From positions 1 through 64,000 of the forward strand of contig NZ_JAELTI010000001.1 in NCBI RefSeq assembly GCF_016428755.1: a stretch of DNA of 64,000 bases. The letters run 5' to 3'. Every line of letters starts with the position of its first letter. Position 1 is the stretch's first letter. The notes below the pieces were generated by a model that searched no databases, was not told the origin of the DNA, and saw only the letters and a program-made list of their open reading frames with translations. The stretch comes from Allobosea sp. ASV33 (GTDB lineage Bacteria > Pseudomonadota > Alphaproteobacteria > Rhizobiales > Beijerinckiaceae). This document shows positions 10,501 to 16,940 of the stretch, in pieces. Position numbers and translations under genes: made by a program.

Positions 10501-10605
10501 GTATGTAAAGCCCGTAGCAACGTCCGGAACGATCTCTGGATTGCTTTGCTTCTCGCTATCGTCGTTTCCGGCGCTCTCCAAGTTATCTATGTCCGCGTTT
10601 TCCAT
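4588..10605 (-). CDS. Giant DUF4011 - SF1 helicase - Vsr/MTES_1575-like nuclease - DUF3320 protein
   Basis: The product is 2005 residues. An N-terminal region to ~350 precedes a DUF4011-like segment (~370-560: WQKKLLDLTLRNRLLNFPD). An SF1 helicase core follows, with Walker A GPPGTGKSQT near 709, Walker B DVVIFDEASQIT near 1340, and motifs V/VI (NVQGDERDVI, VAVTRARQELL). Around 1650-1735 is a Vsr-like endonuclease (VECDGAAYHSSATARDRDK, then GWNMLRVWSTDWW). A DUF3320-like helical domain lies near 1850-1905. This family occurs on plasmids and in defence islands as a self-contained helicase-nuclease. A GGGGAG site lies 8 bases before the ATG. It heads the operon with the SbcD/SbcC-like pair, which suggests coordinated attack on foreign or damaged DNA (inference). 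Confidence 0.87.
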   Translation of the reverse strand: MENADIDNLESAGNDDSEKQSNPEIVPDVATGFTYASYQNAIPVIRSIRIANLGGRHFEGCRLDLTSTPSFLRPKSWSIDRLLPGDELNLSDRKVELDARYLAGLDEAERGEITLRLSSAGQVLDERRLNVRLLARDEWGGVADMAQLLPAFVLPNDPAVAPLLRGAADRLAAHGHAGGLDGYQSQSPQRAYLLSAAIYSAIAGLGLHYAEPPASFESRGQKIRRPSTIAEERLATCLDTTLLFAAALEAAGLHPVVLLFQGHAAVGVWLVPRCFANAIETDQMEVRKALASRELVVFETTGVTHRPAMTMEAAQRALDIRMAEEQAHGFVAAIDVRRSRSGGIMPLASHQPIRRPAVEGEGEPVSVSELPLPPAPDFGALSAEMVEVKPTSAAGRIDRWQKKLLDLTLRNRLLNFPDSKKTIPFLCTDIAYLEDRLADGAAVSIISLPEQNPLGERDAALYRDVHGRDLQRGFAAEALLRDELSSTLDARQLEARLIDLHRQVKNDFAEGGANTLFLAVGFLRWRKKSEEERSYRAPLLLMPVKLQRRSASSRFAIRFHEDEPRFNATLLQFLERDFDLKLPQFSGELPIDESGIDVPRLLASVRQAVRDVPGMEVIDETALSTFSFAKFLMWKDLVERTAALRENKVVRHLIDTPEQSFLPDGGPPSFHDERDLDRVYAPSAIVSLLPSDSSQTAASLAAAEGRDFVIVGPPGTGKSQTIANMIANCLAVGKTVLFVAEKTAALDVVYRRLREHGLGDRCIELHSNKADRRHFLAQLKAAWEHGGRSDASEWIAINERLRLRRDSLNAYVEALHRRHRNGWTPYRALGTALKGADEVAPALTWPERDTHGADAFRGLEDVAAELGVVFASVERRPALELVDIAEWSSGWQDDLLAAARALRNAIDLLSSAVAAAFASLGLKPRSQPSADAVEALAELAAALQESQGIDVSIAFDRDFSRCADALAALGGDIAAYRDAERRLQAVYAPAVVRSLDADALLRQWREASGSFWPGSLLGRRKVQKMLQGYVSQGMAEPERELPLLSRMKAALAAIDGNVLVGKPLPVEGLSTDTSAVAGILALASRLRDALRIPGIDTDDVGSLLRSLAPCLPATAGAGGARLAGARLLAALAGLKPAAGQFAALSGRGVATAHDHAALATLSQSLDALAEAGHLLRDWSVWCRARGRAVDLGLSPLVQALEDGSVAPAKAREAFSLGYARWWLPKILDGDAVLRDFRRFQHENTITEFRELDDLVRSHAAQRVIDGVAHGLPPVQGVPRNSELGLLRHQMELQRPSQSIRDVIGRMPQSFAKLAPCMLMSPLSIAQYLPPDHAPFDVVIFDEASQITTWDAVGAIARARQTVIVGDPKQLPPTNFFGRNEDEDDVADHEKDLESILDEARSAGIPVRDLRWHYRSRSESLIAFSNHHYYQNRLVTFPSAAVEDRAVQLRKVPSGVYDRGKSRTNRIEAQAVADEAVSRMRSWLKLPEKQRPTLGVITFNAQQQSLILDLLDAARRNEPELEWFFADERVEPTIVKNLENVQGDERDVILFSITFWKDAAGKLAMDFGALNRDGGERRLNVAVTRARQELLVFSGFTADQIDPSRTKALAVQHLKTFLDYAERGAVALPAQDTGSAGGFDSPFEEAVAAQLQRHGWTVVPQVGISGFRIDLGIRHPDLAGAYLAGVECDGAAYHSSATARDRDKVREQVLRGLGWNMLRVWSTDWWFDAKGCAQRLHGQLQALLDDDRIRRAATAEQATEDTEPSATRWDMGHEVEAIEEIRDEEVAEPVETPVPPPMVSEAELVSVTASMAHNVTPAHTEQAAAADVAGDRGVRPYRIADLSAFRAEPDQFYEFAYRDTLRGMIEAVIDAESPLRSDVLAQRIARAHGWLRTGGRIRERINLHLRGLDTTSESSGEFLWRKGAVLEIAPYRKAASEDARRPIADIPLAELASVVLDNSDLLDQPDPARDLARLLGVERLAAVSRARLDEAIARARRHSTTSEPSA

Positions 10606-10815
10606 CAGCCAGCTCCCCAGGAGAGGAGATTAACGGGCTTCGCCAAAACGGAAAGGTCTGAGCAAGCGGTATTCGCTTAGTCTATCGGCGCAGTTGCCCG
10701 ATCAATCAGCCCCCGCCGTGGGCCAAGGTCGATATCGCCTCGGCGATCGCCTCAAACTCCTGGAGGGACGGTGGCCGATGCTGCGTAACCGTTGAAAAAG
10801 CGGTTCGGAATTGAG

Positions 10816-10845
10816 AAGTGCGGGAAGTCTCTCCCCGCACTTTTT
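10816..10845 (+). terminator. Hairpin terminator oriented for the plus strand
   Basis: Perfect 9-bp stem (AAGTGCGGG at 10816-10824, CCCGCACTT at 10834-10842) followed on the plus strand by TTT. It lies just beyond the 3' end of the minus-strand YjzC-like gene, but the T-run is on the plus-strand side. It may act in both directions. Confidence 0.5.
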
Positions 10846-10854
10846 GATCTTCGA

Positions 10855-11043
10855 TTAGCGGCGCCCAGACCCGTTCTTGGTCGGGTCGACGAGGCGATAT
10901 CCCATTCCGGGCTTGGGCGTGGGCGGCATAGGCTCGCCGCGCACAACCGTACGCTCATTGCCAGTGTTCCCGCCTCGAGGTCCCACCTGTTCATATTGAC
11001 CGGAGCGGGGAGCCGTAGTGCCAGGTTTAAGGGTCTTTGACAT
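10855..11043 (-). CDS. YjzC-like small protein
   Basis: The 62-residue product shows the conserved pattern of the YjzC family: KPGTTAPRSGQY near the N-terminus, GPRGG, then a run of conserved residues through PMPPTPKPGMGY and a DPTKNGSG tail. These small, basic, Gly/Pro-rich proteins are common on rhizobial and other plasmids; their function is unknown. The start is well supported by AGAGGAG six to eight bases upstream. It lies 12 bp downstream of the 83-residue gene, so the pair is one transcription unit. Confidence 0.75.
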   Translation of the reverse strand: MSKTLKPGTTAPRSGQYEQVGPRGGNTGNERTVVRGEPMPPTPKPGMGYRLVDPTKNGSGRR

Positions 11044-11055
11044 GAGTTATCTCCT

Positions 11056-11307
11056 CTAGGAAATTGTCGCGCGGCGCCAAGGCAGGCACCCCGGATTGAT
11101 GTTTGCCAGCCAGCGAACGATATCCGGGCGACCGAAGGTTCTATGCCGGCGAGCGCCCATCAGGGCGATCGGGACACCAAGTTCGCTCGCCCATGCCGCC
11201 AGCGCATTTTCGCGCTGGCTTGGGCTATCGATGACGTGGTCAGCGACGCACACAACCGCGAAGCGAACTCCCTGCTCGCGGATCAGGGCAACGTCACATG
11301 TTGCCAT
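11056..11307 (-). CDS. Conserved small hypothetical protein
   Basis: The 83-residue product alternates beta-strand-like (FAVVCVADHVID) and helical segments and contains PIALMGARRHRTFGRPDIVRWL. No catalytic motif is evident and I do not recognise a named domain. An AAGGAG site 7 bases before the ATG and co-transcription with the YjzC-like gene argue it is real. The mix of hydrophobic strands and a late Arg/His-rich loop would fit a small cytosolic alpha/beta protein. Function unknown. Confidence 0.6.
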   Translation of the reverse strand: MATCDVALIREQGVRFAVVCVADHVIDSPSQRENALAAWASELGVPIALMGARRHRTFGRPDIVRWLANINPGCLPWRRATIS

Positions 11308-11675
11308 TCTGGGCTCCTTCCAAAGAAGTGATGCCGCTTGACGAGCACCAGGATTTCCTCCCTAAAGAAGAGCCGACCAAGTGCAGTCCCGCGCAGCATC
11401 CTGACGTTCTGCGGGTCTACGGCGAGGCCCGGGGTTCCGGCCCGGGCCTTCACGTTTCATCAAAGTCTCCGAAGTTCGACCGTGCCTCACGCCTCCGGTC
11501 GCGGTCGCTGGGGTTGTAGCCTCCCTAGTTCTCGTATTTCTGCCCCATGATCCGAGTCCCAATGGGCTGATATCGTCCAGCGTACCCTCTTGACGATGTT
11601 GCAAAACCGATCCCCAGATCGAAATTTTGCCGCCTCCTGCGTATTCCGATGCGGCTACTTTCGCACGCGCGGGTG
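11308..11675. other. Non-coding stretch
   Basis: 368 bp between the small-gene pair and the decayed nuclease/helicase. No reading frame with a plausible start and protein-like composition was found. The right end (about 11570-11680) is comparatively AT-richer and lies downstream of the minus-strand helicase remnant. Confidence 0.5.
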
Positions 11676-13437
11676 TCAGAAATTGTCACCCCCATGCTCG
11701 CGCAGCAGGCAGAGGGCGTTTACTAGCGCCATTTCCTCAATCGTCCGGCACGGTGTCTCGAGGAGCGCCGGGCTAGCAAAGACCATCGCTGCGACCTGCG
11801 CTCGCGACACGGCGACGTTGATGCGGTTGAGCGAGAAGAGGAACGCAATATCTCTCGGCAATTCCTCTCCGCTCGAGGTCGTCATCGAGACGAGGCATAC
11901 TGGCGCCTCCTGCCCCTGGAAGCGGTCTACCGTGCCGACGCGGACGGTGCTGGGCAGCCGCGCGCGCAGCGCGTTCACCTGCGCGTTGTACGGCGCGACC
12001 ACGAGGATGTCGGCAGGGCCGACGACGCGCTCGCGACGCTCGCGGTCGCGGTAGGTCGATCCCTCCACCTCGACGATCCTCGCGGCGACCGCGTCGATTT
12101 CCTCGGGGCTGACTTGCGAGCGGCCGAAGTGCGCCACGGCGCGCATGCCGGCTCCGACTAGGTCGTCGCCAGCGCGGGAGACCAGCGTTTGGCTACCCGC
12201 CGCCTCTTCGCTCCCGAGCCTGTCCTCGTAGACCGCAGTAGAGATGAAGTCGCAGATGCGCGGATGCATGCGTCGGCTTACGGGCATGAACACGCCGCGA
12301 TCCGACGGAGCGACACGATGACCGTCGATCAGGTATTCGAGGCATGAGCGGCCGCTGTCGCCGGGGTGGCTCCCCTGCAACGGCTGCGGCAGCTGCATGG
12401 GATCGCCCACGAGCACGATGTTGCGGGCGCAGCGCGCCATGGCAAGGATGTTGGCGATCGAAACCTGCCCGGCCTCGTCGACGATCAGGTGGTCGTAGGC
12501 CGCGTCGGCATAGCGAGCGAAGTGCCACGCTGTCGCACCGACTACGTCCGCCGCTGCGATCTCAGGCGCGTCGTTGTCGCTGACGAAGATGATCCCGGGA
12601 TGCGCCTCATCGTCACCGTCGTCGGACGCCTTCTGAACGACGCTGCATGGGACACCTTCGGCACGGGCGCGATCGACCACCGCCTCGAGCAGGTTGCCGA
12701 TGGCCTTGTGGCTGTTCGACGAGACCGCGATGCGCTTGCCGGCGCGGACGAGGTCCACGATCGAGAGGGCGCTGACGTAGGTCTTGCCCGTTCCCGGCGG
12801 CCCTTGGATGGCCAGCGTCGTGCCCGCCATCGCCGAGATCGCGCGACTCGTCTCCGCCGGCAGGTCGCCATCGGCCGAGATGATCCCTGCGGGGCGCAGG
12901 CCGTCGACGAATATCGGCGGACACTGCGTCAGCAAGTGCTCTACCGCAGGGAGGCGGCCTGTGTTGGCGATGATCTCCTCGGTGACCGCGGCGACCGCGT
13001 CCTTGAGGATGCTATTACGCAGCGGCTGGTGTCGACGACCTCGTAGGACCACGCGCCGAGGTCACACGGTCGCTCGACTCGCTCGAGGAAGTCGCTGTAG
13101 CCGCCCCATGCGCCGTCGAGCAGCGCACCTTGAAAGATCACGTCGGCCCGTCCAACATCGCCTGGAGCGTGAGGCGGACGGAGTCCTCCAGCGACAGGCC
13201 GTCTTTCGGGATCTCGACGACGGAGCGGCCGTCGGCCTTAAGCTGGTCCAGAAAGGCGATCTCATGCTCGTCGCCCTGCCGCTGCAGCAACTCGGCTTCG
13301 GCACCGTCCTCGCTCGGCGCCAGGTCGCCGACCTCGATCAGCCGCAGGTCGAGCGTCGTCGCGTGGCGACAGCTCTTAAACCGCATCAAATCGGAGGCCG
13401 AAAGCCTAATCGCGCCGTCGGTCTTGCGCATACGCAT
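11676..13437 (-). pseudogene. Decayed TM0106-family RecB-like nuclease/SF1 helicase
   Basis: Three fragments in three different frames form one ancestral gene. Fragment 1 (from 13437 or 13431 to about 13150) carries RLSASDLMRFKSCRHATTLD, the start of TM0106-family RecB-like nucleases. Fragment 2 (about 13145-13025) continues with DVIFQGALLDGAWGGYSDF and SYEVVDT. The two rejoin if one base is restored near 13147-13151 (MLDG|ADVIF). Fragment 3 (about 13030-11676) is a helicase part with GPPGTGKTY, DHLIVDEAGQ, GDPMQLPQP, VDRFQGQEAP and VAVSRAQV. The nuclease core and several hundred residues between fragments 2 and 3 are missing, so this is a frameshift plus an internal deletion. Fragment 3 could still yield a 458-residue helicase piece. 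An AGGAAAGGGG site precedes the presumed start. Confidence 0.8.
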
Positions 13438-13467
13438 TCCCCTTTCCTGCGATATGGCACATAAGGG

Positions 13468-13482
13468 TGACAAAAGCTGTCA
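13468..13482. promoter_or_regulatory. Candidate operator palindrome between WYL gene and nuclease remnant
   Basis: TGACA-N5-TGTCA inverted repeat, centred in the ~55 bp between the divergent genes. WYL regulators next to defence genes commonly bind palindromes in such divergent promoters; binding here is inferred only from position and symmetry. Confidence 0.35.
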
Positions 13483-13492
13483 GAGTGCTTCA

Positions 13493-14482
13493 ATGTCGTT
13501 CGCGAAGGGTCAAGAACTGCTCAAGCTCGCAATGATGGCGACGGGCCGGAGCGGTGTGTCGCTCGAGGAGATCGTCGACGAGTGGGGCTGCTCGCACCGC
13601 ACCGCGCAGCGGATGACCGACGCGCTGCAGGCTGCATTCCCGCAGACTAAGGCTGAGGACGGCGACGACCGCAAGCGCCGCTGGCGTATCTACGCCAAGG
13701 CAATCGCGCCTCTGTTAACGCCCTCGGCGCAAGAACTCGCCGCGCTCGCGGCAGCAATTGCCGAACTTGATGCCGCTCAAATGACGGCAGAGGCAGGGTC
13801 GCTGCGCCAGCTCCAGTCTAAGGTCCGCGCACTTCTCCCACCCGGTGCGGGCACGCGGCTTTCGGTCGACGAGGAGGTACTCTTGGAGGCACTCGGCCAC
13901 GCCGCCCGACCTGGTCCGCAGCCCGTCATGAACAGCCAGGTCAACGCCGCGATCTCGGAGGCGCTGAAGGGGCCGTTCCTGCTCAGGATCACCTACCGTC
14001 GTCGAACGCAGGACAAGCCGAGCGAACGCATCGTAGCGCCGCACGGGCTTTTGCTCGGTGTTCGGCGCTATCTCGTAGCTCGTGACACGGCGAAGAAGGC
14101 TGGGCGCCTTCAGCACTACCGCGTCGAGGAGATTTATGCGGCCGAAGTGCTCGGAGAGAGCTTCGACATCGACCCAAATTTTAGCCTCCGCAAGCATGCC
14201 GAAAAAGGCTTTGGCTCTTACGAGAGTGAGGCGGAGCATGGTGACGTGGTGTGGCGCTTCTCTCCTGACGCGGCTGATCACGCCCGCCGATTCGTGTTTC
14301 ACCCGACCCAAACGGTCGAAGTGGAGAAGGACGGATCATTGCTCGTACGGTTCAGAGCGTCGGGACATCTCGAGATGTGCTGGCATCTCTACACGTGGGG
14401 AAAATCGGTGGAAGTGCTTCAGCCAGCCTCGCTGCGCGAGATGGTCAATGGCCATCAGCGTAGGTTCGAAGCGCTGCCGTAG
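13493..14482 (+). CDS. WYL-domain transcriptional regulator
   Basis: 329 residues. The N-terminal ~70 residues form a winged HTH (SLEEIVDEWGCSHRTAQRMTDAL). A linker follows, and the WYL-type ligand-sensing domain starts near residue 165 (LRITYRRRTQD..., VAPHGLLLGVRRYLVARD). The C-terminal WCX region includes DGSLLVRFRASGHLEMCWHL and WGKSVEVL. Family members regulate defence loci (CapW/BrxR-type) and sense nucleic-acid-like ligands. It is divergent from the decayed nuclease/helicase, whose expression it presumably once controlled, so it now appears orphaned. An in-frame ATG at 13454 is an alternative start; I prefer 13493 because homologous HTH sequence begins there. Confidence 0.85.
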   Translation: MSFAKGQELLKLAMMATGRSGVSLEEIVDEWGCSHRTAQRMTDALQAAFPQTKAEDGDDRKRRWRIYAKAIAPLLTPSAQELAALAAAIAELDAAQMTAEAGSLRQLQSKVRALLPPGAGTRLSVDEEVLLEALGHAARPGPQPVMNSQVNAAISEALKGPFLLRITYRRRTQDKPSERIVAPHGLLLGVRRYLVARDTAKKAGRLQHYRVEEIYAAEVLGESFDIDPNFSLRKHAEKGFGSYESEAEHGDVVWRFSPDAADHARRFVFHPTQTVEVEKDGSLLVRFRASGHLEMCWHLYTWGKSVEVLQPASLREMVNGHQRRFEALP

Positions 14483-14640
14483 ATTGCCTCAGCGACCGCC
14501 TGCTGCGCCCCAGCCTTCTATTTCTGCTGGCGCATGGCGGCCTCGGCGGCTTACCCGGCAAAATTCGGCACGTCTGCCTGGAGGAGTTCCCCTAGGCGGG
14601 TAACGGAAACGAGCTCAGGCAACCCGGATGGCCCATCAAG

Positions 14641-14742
14641 GAGACGTTCTCGCGGTCGGTTAGGGGCCACTCTCATCTGTCCAACTGACAAGCCCGTCAG
14701 GCTGCCCTGAAGCAGACGTTCCAGACGTCGGCTAGGGGCCAC
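14641..14742. repeat. Pair of imperfect 30-bp direct repeats
   Basis: 14641-14670 and 14713-14742 agree at about 24 of 30 positions, sharing AGACGTTC at the left and TAGGGGCCAC at the right, 72 bp apart. They lie in the 276-bp gap between the WYL gene and higA. Function unknown. Confidence 0.5.
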
Positions 14743-14758
14743 GAGCAGAAGTCGCGCT

Positions 14759-15100
14759 CTATGCTGCGTCGGCCTTCTTTGGCCGCCCGACCTCCCCGAG
14801 GCGATCAATGCGAAGCGCCGGCCCATCGGGAAACCGTGCCACGATCTCGAGGCTTCCACCGGCCGCCTCGACATAGCCCTTGAGCGTGCTCAGCAGCAGA
14901 TCGGCGCGCTTTTCGAGCTTCGACACGCCGGCCTGATCGGTGTGCAGCCGCGCGGCCAAAGCCGCCTGACTCAGACGGCGTGCCTTGCGCAGCTCCTTGA
15001 GGCCGACATATTCGGCCATCACCTCACGGCTACGTTTTGTGATGGCAGCCTGCTCGTCGACCGGCAGCTTGGCCAGCGTCTCATTCCAGGAGGTGGTCAT
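14759..15100 (-). CDS. higA: HigA-type XRE antitoxin
   Basis: 113 residues. An XRE helix-turn-helix is centred on LRKARRLSQAALAARL... and GVSKLEKRADLLLSTL, preceded by a helical N-terminus and followed by SLEIVARFPDG and a basic tail. It starts 2 bases after the toxin gene stop, giving the toxin-first order characteristic of higBA. Such antitoxins bind the toxin and autorepress the shared promoter upstream of higB. Confidence 0.85.
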   Translation of the reverse strand: MTTSWNETLAKLPVDEQAAITKRSREVMAEYVGLKELRKARRLSQAALAARLHTDQAGVSKLEKRADLLLSTLKGYVEAAGGSLEIVARFPDGPALRIDRLGEVGRPKKADAA

Positions 15101-15102
15101 CG

Positions 15103-15474
15103 TTATGGCCCTCTCTTCGATGGTGGTGGCACGATCAGCGTCGCGAGATGGTCGCGATAGCGCGCGTCAGCGATCGGCAGGTTGACCTCATAGAAACGGC
15201 CATCGCCGCCCTTGTTGCCGCCGACCAGCAAGATGGCTGACCGTCTCGGGTCGAAGGCGAAGAAGATTCGCCAGGGGTCGCCGCCGATCTGGATCCGCAG
15301 CTCTTTCATGTTCGGATAGGCCGAGCCCTTCAAGGTGTCCGCATGCGGCCGGCCGAGCGTCGGCCCGACCTGTTGCAATAAACTGATCTTGGCCGCGATT
15401 TCGATCCGGACGCCGCTTTCGAGAATCAGGAACCAGCGCTCGAACTCAGCAACAGATTGGACAGCCCAAGCCAT
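15103..15474 (-). CDS. higB: HigB/Gp49-type (RelE superfamily) toxin
   Basis: 123 residues with the Gp49/HigB pattern: an N-terminal EFERWFLIL helix, HADTLKGSAYPNMKELRIQ and DPWRIFFAFDPRRSAILLVGG, followed by a C-terminal basic/aromatic segment with FYEVNLPIADARY. RelE-superfamily members of this kind are ribosome-dependent mRNA endonucleases. It lies directly upstream of the XRE antitoxin and likely acts as a plasmid stabilisation locus. Confidence 0.85.
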   Translation of the reverse strand: MAWAVQSVAEFERWFLILESGVRIEIAAKISLLQQVGPTLGRPHADTLKGSAYPNMKELRIQIGGDPWRIFFAFDPRRSAILLVGGNKGGDGRFYEVNLPIADARYRDHLATLIVPPPSKRGP

Positions 15475-15522
15475 GGCGTCGATATGCCCTGAACGGCATT
15501 ATGTTGTCAAGTGCATATCTAA

Positions 15523-16722
15523 TCAAATGATCCCCCAGGCGCGGTAGCGCTTCCGACCGGTCAATTCGCGCGGCAGGCTGCCGCCGAGCTTTCTCAGCAT
15601 CGCCTCGACCGCCTGCGGCGTGACCTGCAGCCGCGCCGCCGCCATCTGGACGGTGACCAGCGGTGTCGACACGAACAGATCCACGAGCTCGGCCAGTCTC
15701 GAATTCCCCCGCCTCCCCTCACATTTCCGCAACATCACAGTCCGCGCCAGCGACAGCCGATCAAGATCCCCCTGCCCGAACGCCGCCGCTTCGGCAAAGG
15801 CGCCAAGCAATCCCGTAATCCGGACGCCGAGCGTCTGGTGCGGGCTCCAGCGAAACCGCACCCGCCTCAGCCCCAGTCCAAGCGCGGGCAAATGCGCCGC
15901 CACCCCGCGCTGCCGCAACACGGTCGCGGCCAGCGCAAAGCCGAGCTCGCCGGCGCGTTCCGACGGCTCGAGCCACAGCCAGGCGTCGAGCGCGAGCGCG
16001 GCGGCGACGGTCGCCGGCAGCCCCCTGCCCTCCTCCAGGACGGCGAGCCAACCCTCGAACCGCCCGGGAGCGTCATAGGCGGGATCGCGCAGCGTCAAAT
16101 TCTTGCGGCCCTGTTCGGAGGACAAATCGTTCCAGGCGTCGAGTTTTTTTCGCGTGCGCACCAGCAAGGCGTCGATGTCGGCGAAGGCCGGGTCGGCGTG
16201 ATCGTCATCCTCCTCCCGGTCCAGGTCATTGTCATCGACCTGGTCCTCCTCGTCGTCTTCAACGTCGATCCGGTCCCAGGGTGCCGTGACCCTTTTTGCG
16301 GCAACTGACCCGGTCTTATGCCTGTCCGTCCGGTCCGGCTCCCCGGCTCCTGCGATCCCAAACCGCTGGCGCAGGGCGGTTGGTTTCAAAAGCTCGCCGG
16401 GCTCGCCTCGCGCCAGGCGCCGGCGTTCGTCAAGGATGGTGGCGGCGCGCGCGATCTCGCGCGTCGGGCTGCGCACATCCATGCCCGCGTCGTGTAGGCA
16501 GAGATCCTCGAGCGGGCACAGGCCCCCGGTGAGCCCGATCAGCGCCTGTGCCTCAAAAGCGTGGCCGCGCTCGCGCACGCCCTTCGCCAGCGCCGGCTCA
16601 GCCCGGAGCAGGCGCTCGTCGCAGCGGGCGAGCGCGATCGCCGCGGCCTCGGCAGCTACGGCGCAGTCCGAAACCAGCTCGCGGCGAACGGTTCGCGTTA
16701 GATCGTAGCGCATTGAATCCAC
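15523..16722 (-). CDS. RHE_PE00001 family protein (DUF1612 + C-terminal HTH)
   Basis: 399 residues. The N-terminus (aligned around LTRTVRRELVSDCAVAAEAAA) and a central DUF1612-like block (GRFEGWLAVLEEGRGLPATVAAALALD) precede an acidic Asp/Glu-rich linker at ~155-180. A C-terminal HTH follows (VQMAAARLQVTPQAVEAMLRKL, then ELTGRKRYRAWGI). This is a family seen mainly on plasmids and mobile DNA of Rhizobiales, named after a Rhizobium etli plasmid gene. The winged-HTH end suggests DNA binding; the biological role is unknown. It is divergent from the integrase across a ~218-bp region holding a perfect 12-bp inverted repeat. Confidence 0.75.
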   Translation of the reverse strand: MDSMRYDLTRTVRRELVSDCAVAAEAAAIALARCDERLLRAEPALAKGVRERGHAFEAQALIGLTGGLCPLEDLCLHDAGMDVRSPTREIARAATILDERRRLARGEPGELLKPTALRQRFGIAGAGEPDRTDRHKTGSVAAKRVTAPWDRIDVEDDEEDQVDDNDLDREEDDDHADPAFADIDALLVRTRKKLDAWNDLSSEQGRKNLTLRDPAYDAPGRFEGWLAVLEEGRGLPATVAAALALDAWLWLEPSERAGELGFALAATVLRQRGVAAHLPALGLGLRRVRFRWSPHQTLGVRITGLLGAFAEAAAFGQGDLDRLSLARTVMLRKCEGRRGNSRLAELVDLFVSTPLVTVQMAAARLQVTPQAVEAMLRKLGGSLPRELTGRKRYRAWGII

Positions 16723-16797
16723 GTGACTAAATCTATCAAGACCAATCTAGATAGCTATTGATTTGTTTCATGTCGATATCTCTAAGAACGATACTTT

Positions 16798-16828
16798 CAC
16801 TATCGATAATTACCTCTTATCGATAGTG
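16798..16828. promoter_or_regulatory. Perfect 12-bp inverted repeat upstream of the integrase
   Basis: CACTATCGATAA at 16798-16809 and TTATCGATAGTG at 16817-16828, separated by 7 bases, in AT-rich DNA between the divergent RHE_PE00001 and integrase genes. The symmetric arms with a 7-bp centre resemble either a regulator operator or a tyrosine-recombinase crossover (core) site. No T-run follows, so it is not a terminator. Confidence 0.5.
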
Positions 16829-16940
16829 ATGGACACGCCTGCGGAAACCGGCAATTCTCGCGCTCCAAAAGCTCGCCGACGACGTCAGCCGGGCATTCGG
16901 TCGACGAAATCGGCCCGTGTCAGCCGCACCAGGAGCCCCC

